In this document: one piece after another, positions 59,401 through 64,000 of the stretch
Numbering within the stretch: the stretch's first letter is position 1
Layout: every line of letters begins with the position of its first letter
NCBI GenBank assembly: GCA_051884915.1
Contig: JBJEWF010000020.1
Span: forward strand, 21,248 to 85,247
DNA from: RUG572 sp051884915
Lineage (GTDB): Bacteria > Verrucomicrobiota > Kiritimatiellia > RFP12 > UBA1067
DNA length: 64,000 bases
Direction of reading: 5' to 3'
Translations under genes and position numbers: made by a program
The notes under the pieces: model-generated
Seen by the model: the letters and a program-made list of their open reading frames with translations, nothing else
Told to the model about the DNA's origin: nothing
Databases searched by the model: none

Positions 59401-60129
59401 GACGTTCTCGACCGCGAAGACGTCCATGGGGCAGGGCACCCAGTCAAGGCGGCCATAATCGTTCGTCGCGACGCCTTGAAGCGTAATCCCCTCCTCGGCG
59501 GCTTCCGGCGTCACGTCCGTTGCCACTTCCAGCGTGATCGTGCTCGTGCGGTCGTTGACAAACGCATTGACCGCATCGAAGTAGATGGTTCCGATCCCCT
59601 CTTCATAGTATGGCGAATAGACGCACGGCATGCTTGGAGTGCCGGCATTGCGGAAAATGACGGAACCGACCTGCTTTACCCCGGCCGTCGTTGCCGGAAT
59701 TTTCGTTGTCGCACCGTCCAAGATCGATTTTGCGGTCTGAGACCACGGGATGAAGTTTCGAGTCGACTGCAGAACCGTACCGCTTCCCGCACGGCAGTTC
59801 ACCAGATGCCATAGAACCGTCCCGTCCTGCTTGAACATCGTATGGGTGTAACCCTTCAGCAATGCGGGAAGTAGGCCCGCGCTTTCCGAACTGTGAACCC
59901 AGTATGTTTTGTCGGTCGTATTGGTATCATAGTAGCTTTGGCATGTTATTGAAGCAAGAAACTTCGAATCGTTGTTCATCAACAAGATCCGGTCATTGCC
60001 CATCATGCTCCATCCCCTCGCCCCCTGCGGCGCCAGCGCCATCAGGCCGAACACAAGCAAAAAGAGGAGATTCCGGCCGCACGCACCGGCGCGGCGCCAG
60101 ACCACCAGCCTTCTCAACATGTCCTTCAT
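53416..60129 (-). CDS. Giant secreted surface protein with lamin-tail-like domain
   Basis: A 2,237-residue exported protein. The start is set at ATG 60129 (MKDMLRRLVVWRRAGACGRNLLFLLVFGLMALAPQGARG signal peptide); TTG 60147 and ATG 60120 are possible. The mature chain is a long series of beta-rich, Thr/Asn/Gly-rich modules. These include jelly-roll-like segments (for example about residues 860-1060 and 1120-1300) resembling adhesin or MAM/LamG modules. A lamin-tail-like domain sits near 1660-1790 (RAWINEINMYDG and QFVEIAVPAGSDLKGWWLQLFDNN). No sortase, PEP-CTERM or type IX tail is seen at the end. It may be a surface adhesin or matrix protein; I could not assign a specific function. Confidence 0.78.
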   Translation of the reverse strand: MKDMLRRLVVWRRAGACGRNLLFLLVFGLMALAPQGARGWSMMGNDRILLMNNDSKFLASITCQSYYDTNTTDKTYWVHSSESAGLLPALLKGYTHTMFKQDGTVLWHLVNCRAGSGTVLQSTRNFIPWSQTAKSILDGATTKIPATTAGVKQVGSVIFRNAGTPSMPCVYSPYYEEGIGTIYFDAVNAFVNDRTSTITLEVATDVTPEAAEEGITLQGVATNDYGRLDWVPCPMDVFAVENVKTLVPLASGATNLTLASEGTYSNYFYRIRAQLNYRKPIRFRIRRLTLPGGSGGSDNAGLILLDNIIASFPPMSAVIHRFGSDFDPELKGKDVLGCYGDFDRPFMSGSEQAKPWAWLSFLTNSAANSAAQNTAITVSNPKLNYRWRYLNQIVGDWKSVDMTPSSFSSYLGVDSTNIVGGAGVQVSEGVGDLEYYFTADVRAPYYVVQDYACGVKYGAGWTEAITSVTNRGGVSNPALYGGDALTPAGGRDYFVRVREGESLFERVDLCTYLGTNTFAVTNCSMELVGNHTWRLHYYMPTNLAAAGESLGFWFQGRNRQEPGSTTYAVNTNNWYLREAVAEIPYLPFTSVAGGEETAHGRIPFDRQSTHLVFEFNDETGAFTMSHGGYQDFNAWTDAQSQQYVGNYVTTSGVSDAKRLYTCDFSIWGLTMGTNSWWSENFGSGGTGDGLYPFDEHFATKRTPNGWQATQGMFVSTDRTNRTDTATANTRALQMDGGGFGAIELSDLTEKNVPQGVDTFSLSARVAQKASFNGFTYSFDHMTRQNYAFSAKVAMSTVKNGTDMSPATPSVSLIANYRPTRGCYEFRIRRLTATRMELSLWKWHQNENGTGMTCTRMAAGTGKANGVLPTQTTKNPLITANDSGSPAGDYTSFSNYMVPTSDTTDACYRNWTTCYVSTYRGADGVMHVMGAMAKTANKNGAAAYVDPAPETRPAEADSNFVYIYCTDSDDPLLKGTCGVGSTDCKAYFGLLSLHETTAATTVDRTTAESLYVGTDDDFADSWANWSASSEIFTRTLNWTEGYQWGAGLKTLVPAAGLEMFTRVPGSDDKAGWTSRGITNVATFNMTPIVFRPQLTDLCYVRLATAGEDETGTGVVVDDLAIRQWRGQTDPELISEGIGLSTAWTYTEGWITSNGVSKTERALLLQPRRGSGVYPMGLRAPWLRNGMSMFAFEYKNAEPETSLLLQIATNQVNGRLMGLTYGSDSLNESEWTTLTNFSFGAMTATERASGALSYSMSLRAPVSGLVRVIMNPETIRAATNAALPETYGQVQITSALCYDEPALDDRAWWGWNLRTTGWASGKANEYAYLTDWSAGLSAGLNWSGTLEDNRAGADLADAEKGQYRQHDPFVQSPPFDLQSGIGNVSIRARKMYGATQSVDSVVRLLGAASKDAPDEDWTVITNWTVNCPTYQTFSWKTSVDESPYKVIRLSVPGVKDGRNRVDPPGQRVLIDEVSMFEPIAPKIALINLAPFRTNLGDSEMVITNIMSMDQQPLLGESWGVQVQVEPQQMGDELDMDHIRVFFSYKVGVDTWGITQWLPATEPSELRRVGTNLVFRSCYAEAASIVPPQEDPSGSVVVQYCVTAKYWDKSQDIHHDEPHVHQVTASEWSMPSWYRGSKGDLNKLYGGGLDEKFSPYTVLESISPRRAWINEINMYDGLDSLSQNLGLKKQFVEIAVPAGSDLKGWWLQLFDNNHNSAEFAVFGSMGLPSTKTANATNRYVFLTLCSPDTQKAGTYATDQVDGVWKSNLTTGAPDGQLRYSDPYGLRLVRPSGIWEHEIIFSATNTSTSRYRYLYDATNLCAQLNKADATARWRDVGKDETAGTLGVYRSHGENGQYPQAAWQDIANCSWTNNMAVTPGRVNQMANGTLQDIDENYYILPNGTNVWIYADVSGGHILEKFGTNLVENAVIVLPMENSTNIVYVLDRWYEVESITTNGVPVEDLASKLHKDADGNSVFDLKTVRSELKVVAKAGPTTKDPAIVAVKDSPYIEAVLDWLQQFDDSQEIKLAEYWSLSGDYQVPLDLVEMYWLNINPIEGDWVLRGGMASRADGGSAVKEKLPVPKPGGGYATNVVVTVKLMITNKTSNAASPLYGVAYPPDRLQGLVPGSTSNDGAGNVYNPKTDSNWTSVTFKVTGALQYGNVKDRWVPLRWFVFGPDSFDDDFTAEIEIRDPFQPDSPAAVEGWGAHSDCPVFYRWNINPELRPDTTEMLNSNSVFTTTSP

Positions 60130-60173
60130 ATCCAAAAAGCCTTTCAAACCACATCAAAATCCAGATACGGCAA

Positions 60174-60194
60174 AAGCGCCCCCGAACGAGGGCA
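60174..60194 (-). other. Hairpin in the leader of the giant protein gene
   Basis: On the minus strand GTGCCC pairs with GGGCGC (one G-U), extended by two further pairs around a 4-nt loop, and is followed by TTTT. It lies between the promoter (60218-60246) and the start codon, so it would sit in the 5' leader like an attenuator, or merely end transcripts from upstream. The rest of the 272-bp gap toward uppP holds the promoter and GC-rich sequence without other signals. Confidence 0.35.
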
Positions 60195-60217
60195 CAATGA
60201 GCCTATTGTTTGGCGAA

Positions 60218-60246
60218 ATTGTAGCAAATCGAAGGAGAAGTGGCAA
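60218..60246 (-). promoter_or_regulatory. Sigma-70-like promoter of the giant surface protein gene
   Basis: On the minus strand TTGCCA (60241-60246), a 17-bp spacer and TGC-TACAAT (-10 at 60218-60223, extended) give a transcript with an 80-90 nt leader. The -35 is identical to that of the wza promoter, and the -10 context (TTTGCTACAAT) resembles prs and etfB2. Confidence 0.65.
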
Positions 60247-60401
60247 GGAAAGTTGACGGGGGAAAGTCGGTTCCGACGAACCGGGCACCCACTATCGCCA
60301 GCGACCTCCCGGCGGCCGGCGCGGCCACCACCCCGACCGTGCCGATCGGAAACCTTTTCCAGGAAGCGCGGCGCCCGGCGGCGGTCTTTTGCGAGTTCGC
60401 G

Positions 60402-61184
60402 TCACCGGCAGAAACAGACCGTCAGCAACCCGGCGACAACGCAATACGGGCCAAAGAGCCAGAATCCGCGGCTCTTGAGCGTCTTGACGAGCAGCGCCAG
60501 CGAAAAATAGCCGACAACGGCCGCCGAAACCATCCCCCAAAGGAGCATGCCCGCGGAACCGGAACCGCCGATGGCAATGTCCCCTTTCAGGAGTTCGAGC
60601 ACGATGCCGCCGACAATCAGCGGCGTGCTCATGAGGAACGAAAACTCGGCGGCGGCCTCCGGGCTCACGCGGCTGGCGCGTGCCGATGCAAGCGTCATCC
60701 CGCTGCGCGACACGCCGGGAAGCAACGCCAGCGCCTGCCCCAACCCCATCGCCAACGCCCGCCACACGCCAACGGCGCGTTCGCCGCGCGGCAGATACCG
60801 CGTGCCGATCAGGACGGCGCCGGTGAACATCAGCAGCGCCCCGACCATCTGGACGTTGGTCACGAGGTCTTCAATCTGCCGGCGGAAAAGCCCGTAGACG
60901 ACAATGGCGGGAACCGCCGATACGACGATCTTCCCCGCATACGCCCAATCCGAACGACACCCCCTGATCATGCCGTTCACCGTTGTCGCAAGCCGTCTGG
61001 CGTAGAAAACGAAAATCGAGAGCAGCGTCCCCGCATGGAGAAATATCTCCAGGCGGAAACGCATTTCCGCGGGGACTTCAAGAACGTGCTGCAGGATAAC
61101 CAAGTGACCGGAACTCGAAACCGGAAGGAATTCGGCGACCCCTTGAAGGACGGCCAGCAATGTGACATCCAGAAATTCTCTCAT
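60402..61184 (-). CDS. uppP: Undecaprenyl-diphosphatase (BacA type)
   Basis: Recycles the lipid carrier of peptidoglycan and polysaccharide synthesis by removing a phosphate from undecaprenyl diphosphate. The 260-residue membrane protein has the two active-site motifs GVAEFLPVSSSGHL (residues 15-28) and PGVSRSGMT (near 155), with about eight hydrophobic segments. It shares the carrier with the exopolysaccharide and GtrA functions in this window. The ATG is 6 nt after a TATACT -10 box that overlaps the U-tract of the tRNA-Asp terminator. Confidence 0.96.
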   Translation of the reverse strand: MREFLDVTLLAVLQGVAEFLPVSSSGHLVILQHVLEVPAEMRFRLEIFLHAGTLLSIFVFYARRLATTVNGMIRGCRSDWAYAGKIVVSAVPAIVVYGLFRRQIEDLVTNVQMVGALLMFTGAVLIGTRYLPRGERAVGVWRALAMGLGQALALLPGVSRSGMTLASARASRVSPEAAAEFSFLMSTPLIVGGIVLELLKGDIAIGGSGSAGMLLWGMVSAAVVGYFSLALLVKTLKSRGFWLFGPYCVVAGLLTVCFCR

Positions 61185-61190
61185 GGGCGG

Positions 61191-61199
61191 AGTATAACA
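61191..61199 (-). promoter_or_regulatory. Extended -10 promoter of uppP, overlapping the tRNA terminator
   Basis: On the minus strand TGT-TATACT (-10 at 61191-61196) lies directly after the T7 tract of the tRNA-Asp terminator. Six bases separate it from the ATG at 61184, so the uppP mRNA would be leaderless. Confidence 0.5.
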
Positions 61200-61225
61200 A
61201 AAAAACCGTCCTTCGGGACGGTTTT
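61199..61225 (-). terminator. Canonical intrinsic terminator of tRNA-Asp
   Basis: On the minus strand AAAACCGTCC (61216-61225), loop CGAA and GGACGGTTTT (61202-61211) run into a seven-T tract ending at 61199. It starts 2 nt after the tRNA CCA end. This is the only textbook U-tract terminator in the window. Confidence 0.9.
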
Positions 61226-61227
61226 GA

Positions 61228-61302
61228 TGGCGGGCTCAGGGAGAATCGAACTCCCCTCTTCGGATCGACAGTCCGAGGTCCTAACCGATGAACGATGAGC
61301 CC
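61228..61302 (-). tRNA. tRNA-Asp (anticodon GTC)
   Basis: A 75-nt cloverleaf with acceptor stem GGGCTCA/TGAGCCC, D-stem GTTC/GGAC with an 8-nt loop and anticodon stem TCGGA/TCCGA. The 7-nt anticodon loop is CTGTCGA (GTC at positions 34-36). The variable loop has 4 nt, and the T-arm is GGGAG-TTCGATT-CTCCC. The discriminator base is G73, the Asp identity base, and CCA is encoded (61228-61230). It has its own promoter and a strong terminator. Confidence 0.93.
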
Positions 61303-61322
61303 GTGTGGTCGAAAACGCAGAC

Positions 61323-61351
61323 ATTCTACCATACCTTTGGGCCTTGCACAA
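61323..61351 (-). promoter_or_regulatory. Promoter of tRNA-Asp
   Basis: On the minus strand TTGTGC (61346-61351), a 17-bp spacer and TAGAAT (61323-61328) lie 20 nt before the tRNA 5' end. Upstream on the same strand is a T9 tract near 61362-61371, possibly the end of a weak terminator for the transporter gene. Confidence 0.65.
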
Positions 61352-61463
61352 GGGGCATTTTCAAAAAAAAATCAGCCGCTGGACGGACGGCGCGGAGAGC
61401 CGGCGCGGCGACTTCCCGTCGTGCCGCGGCAAGCCCGCGTGGCGATGCCGCATGGCACGGGAT

Positions 61464-63893
61464 TCAGTTGGCGGCGGCCTGGCGGAATTCGACTTTACGG
61501 AGGAACCGGATCTGCAGATAGGTGAACCCGACGAGCGCCACGCCGAGAAACCAGGCCATCGTCGTGGCGGTCGAGAACCGGAGATTGTTGTAGGCCTCCT
61601 TCCAGATCGCCAGCGAAAGGACGTTGGTCGCGTCGCCCGGTCCGCCGAAGGTCAGCAGGAAGATCGACCCCATGCCCTGGAACGCCGCGATGAACGCGCC
61701 GACGAAATTTATGACCATCAGCGGCATCAGCTGCGGGAGCGTGACATGGCGGAAGCGGCCGAGAATGCCCGCGCCGTCGATTGCCGCCGCCTCATAGTAG
61801 TCCGGCGGCAGGCTCTGCAGGGCCGCGATGTAGATCAGCGACGCCATGCCCGCGCCGGCCCACACGCCCGGCAGGATGCAGCAGGTCATCGCCCAGGCGG
61901 GATCCTGCAGCCAGGTCTGCCGCGCGATTCCGCAAAAGGCCAGCAGCTGGTTGAGCATGCCGTTCTCCGTGGGATCGAACATCATTTTCCAGAGGAGCAT
62001 GATCACGAGCGCGCTGGTCAGATGCGGCAGGAAGTAGACCGTCCGGAAAAAGACCTTCCCCCGCGGAATCTCGTTCAGAAGGAGCGCCAGGACCACGGGC
62101 GTCGAGAAGCCGAGTCCCAACGTGATCGCCACATATTGGCACGTTCGTCCCCAGGCCTTCCAGAATCCGGGATCCGAGGCCACGCGGATGAAGTTGTCCA
62201 GCCCTTCCCAGGTTCCGGTCCCGACAATCCGGTAGTCCTGAAAGGCCATGACCGCGCCCTGGATCAGCGGCCAGTAGCTCCACAGGGCGATCGACGCCAG
62301 CGCGGGAAACAGGAACAGCCAGGGGAGAAACCGGCGCCGGTCCGGCTCGCCGGGACGGGCGGCCGGCGGGCGCGCATGCGTCCGGTTGCGGACGACCAGT
62401 CCCGCGCAGACGAGAACGGTCGCCAGCGCGATGCCGAAAATCGTGCGCGCCAGAGGCCGACGGGCGGCGATTCTTCGCGTGTCGGCATCGAACATCAGCC
62501 CGCGATTGGCGTCCTCCGTGATCGATTTCAACGCGGCGGCACAGTCCAGATCCCTTCCCGCATCGCTGAGCAGCAGGCCGAGGAAGCGGCGGCCGACGAG
62601 ATCGCTCGCCGCCTGCCAGAACCCGACGGAAGGTTCCGTCACGGCGCGGATCTTCCCCGCGGCCAGGTCGTCGTACATCTGCCGAATGCCGGCCGGGACC
62701 TCCGCCAGATATTCGTCAAATCCCAGGCGTTTCAGATCGGCGGGCAGACACCAGCGGGCCCGGCCTTCCGCCACGTTCTTGCGGACCGTTTCGTCGTAGA
62801 CGGCGGGCGACGCCAGTTCGCTGACGCAAGCCCAGACGGCGTCGCGTTCGGCCTTGGGCCGGCGGCCGACACCCTCCGTCATCGCGTAGAAATGCCTGTG
62901 CGCCTGGAGCACGGGGCGGCAGGTTTCGTCCGCGGCCGGGAACGGCATCAGACCGATTTGCTCGGCGGGGAAGCCGAGATTCTCCGTCAGGTAGGCCACG
63001 AGATCCTCTCCGCCGAACACGCTGACGATCTCGCCCTGGACGAACAAGTCGGCGACTTCGTTGTGCAAAGACAGCTGCGGCAGGGCCCGCACGACGCCTT
63101 TCCCGATCAGTCCCTGCAGAAAAATCGCCGCCCTCAGGCATTCCGGAGAATCGAAGCACGCCTCCCACTGCGTTTCGGCATGGCGCCCGCCCTCCGCGGC
63201 ATTCTTCGCTCTCACCACGTCGCCCCCGGCGGCGCCGACCCAGGGCAGAAACCCCCAGGGACGGTTTTCGATGCCGAAAGCGCGCTGGCCGCGCGGAACC
63301 GTCGCCCCGGGGATCTTCTTGTCCGCAAAGGTCAGCGCTTCGCACCAGACGGAAAATTCCGCCCACGTTCGCGGCGGCCGCTCGGGATCCAACCCCGCCG
63401 CCGCGACCAGATCCTTCCGGTAGACGATGCCGTAGTAGGCGAAACCCGGCGTCGCCACGGCATAGACCTTGCCGTTTTTCGTGGCGACCCGCCGCCAGAG
63501 ATCGGGCACGTCCTTCCAGCCCTCCCACGTGGCCTCTTCATCGGAAAGCGCGCCATCGCCATCCGCGTCTTCGCCGAGCCATTCGTTCAGCGGATAGCAG
63601 AACCCCTCGTCGATGTCGTGGCGCAGGATGTGGAACCAGGCCTTGTAGACGTCGGGCGCCGTTCCGCCCGCCAGCGCCAGCATGAACGTCGCGCGCCCGC
63701 CCGCGCCGGGAAGCGTCAGCCCGCCCCACTGGAGCGGACGGATTTCCGGATGCGCCGCCGTGAACGTCAGAATCTGCTTCGTCGGCGGATCTTCGGGATG
63801 GTCGGGCCGGTAGCACATCAGAAACGTCACGTCCACCGCCTGAAGCGCCATGGAAACGAAAACGGAAAAAAACGTGAGACTGCCCGAACGCAT
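61464..63893 (-). CDS. Fusion of extracellular sugar-binding protein and MalF-type ABC permease, with EF-hand loop
   Basis: An 809-residue protein. A signal sequence (MRSGSLTFFSVFVSMALQA) leads into a family-1 solute-binding domain (about 20-470; TFMLALAGGTAPDVYKAWF, YYGIVYRKDLVAAAGLDPERPPRTWAEF). Inside it, residues 109-120 (DADGDGALSDEE) form a perfect EF-hand calcium loop. After a membrane helix near 490-505, residues 525-809 are a MalF/UgpA-type permease with six helices and the EAA motif EAAAIDGAGILGRFRHVTLPQLMP. Binding protein and permease are normally separate genes. No second permease or ATPase is beside it. The ATG is 6 nt after a TATAAT box. Confidence 0.87.
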   Translation of the reverse strand: MRSGSLTFFSVFVSMALQAVDVTFLMCYRPDHPEDPPTKQILTFTAAHPEIRPLQWGGLTLPGAGGRATFMLALAGGTAPDVYKAWFHILRHDIDEGFCYPLNEWLGEDADGDGALSDEEATWEGWKDVPDLWRRVATKNGKVYAVATPGFAYYGIVYRKDLVAAAGLDPERPPRTWAEFSVWCEALTFADKKIPGATVPRGQRAFGIENRPWGFLPWVGAAGGDVVRAKNAAEGGRHAETQWEACFDSPECLRAAIFLQGLIGKGVVRALPQLSLHNEVADLFVQGEIVSVFGGEDLVAYLTENLGFPAEQIGLMPFPAADETCRPVLQAHRHFYAMTEGVGRRPKAERDAVWACVSELASPAVYDETVRKNVAEGRARWCLPADLKRLGFDEYLAEVPAGIRQMYDDLAAGKIRAVTEPSVGFWQAASDLVGRRFLGLLLSDAGRDLDCAAALKSITEDANRGLMFDADTRRIAARRPLARTIFGIALATVLVCAGLVVRNRTHARPPAARPGEPDRRRFLPWLFLFPALASIALWSYWPLIQGAVMAFQDYRIVGTGTWEGLDNFIRVASDPGFWKAWGRTCQYVAITLGLGFSTPVVLALLLNEIPRGKVFFRTVYFLPHLTSALVIMLLWKMMFDPTENGMLNQLLAFCGIARQTWLQDPAWAMTCCILPGVWAGAGMASLIYIAALQSLPPDYYEAAAIDGAGILGRFRHVTLPQLMPLMVINFVGAFIAAFQGMGSIFLLTFGGPGDATNVLSLAIWKEAYNNLRFSTATTMAWFLGVALVGFTYLQIRFLRKVEFRQAAAN

Positions 63894-63899
63894 GCGCAG

Positions 63900-63908
63900 A
63901 TTATATCA
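63900..63908 (-). promoter_or_regulatory. Extended -10 promoter of the binding protein-permease gene
   Basis: On the minus strand TGA-TATAAT (-10 at 63900-63905) is followed by six bases and the ATG at 63893. No -35 box and no ribosome binding site are visible. The remaining bases to the window end show no gene. Confidence 0.6.
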
Positions 63909-64000
63909 CAAGCCACGACTTGCCGCTTGCTTTCCGTGCCGATTTTCCCGAGTTTGCCACTTGAAAATTCGAAAATCACGTTGAAGCCCAAGCCCGCATG

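Noticed and set aside
1..64000. Prophage, insertion sequence, integron or secretion island
   Set aside because: I found no transposase, integrase, phage structural gene or flanking repeats. The beta-helix proteins, which could hint at phage tails, carry Sec or Tat signals and lie among housekeeping genes.

Overview
The window looks like a chromosomal segment of a high-GC, Gram-negative, saccharolytic and probably anaerobic bacterium. Outer-membrane barrels, a Wza-type lipoprotein and many Sec or Tat signal peptides show two membranes. HydF points to an [FeFe]-hydrogenase, and ferredoxin-fused ETF proteins suggest anaerobic redox chemistry. The gene families and their mixture with secreted glycan-active enzymes suggest the PVC group, perhaps Kiritimatiellota. 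That placement is inference: there is no rRNA gene here to settle it. I see no prophage, insertion sequence or CRISPR array, and no gene-free stretch longer than about 300 bases.

Layout. Positions 1-8.1 kb (minus strand) hold an exopolysaccharide export operon (Wza lipoprotein, helical secreted protein, barrel, O-antigen ligase/polymerase-like protein, Wzc-type autokinase) running into aroA. Positions 8.2-12.2 kb hold a translation operon: prs, rplY, pth, rpsF, ssb, rpsR, rplI. Positions 12.2-19.9 kb hold a beta-helix glycan enzyme, hydF, a leucine-rich-repeat protein, a CDP-alcohol phosphatidyltransferase, a zinc-ribbon protein and a Gfo/Idh oxidoreductase. Positions 19.9-27 kb carry two different EtfBA pairs. 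One has a ferredoxin-fused EtfA and ETF-QO; the other is divergent and linked to gtrA and galM. mutS and a GH31 enzyme follow.

The only plus-strand block, 31.4-36.8 kb, is a phosphate-starvation unit (outer-membrane porin, pstSCAB, phoU) behind a tandem 11-bp repeat array that looks like a Pho box. From 36.8 to 53.4 kb, minus-strand housekeeping genes (cca, ispG, rseP, prenyl synthase, glnS, parA, prmA, pfkB-type kinase, leuS) alternate with secreted carbohydrate-active and surface proteins. A 2,237-residue secreted protein fills 53.4-60.1 kb. uppP, tRNA-Asp and a solute-binding protein fused to an ABC permease complete the window.

The most striking non-coding signal is a 36-nt hairpin just upstream of rplY. 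It reproduces the loop E / helix region of 5S rRNA, which is the binding site of bL25, the rplY product. This suggests autoregulation by rRNA mimicry. A second theme is a set of genes whose start codon lies exactly 6 nt after an extended -10 box, implying leaderless mRNAs. A third is GC-rich palindromes without U-tracts at several gene ends.
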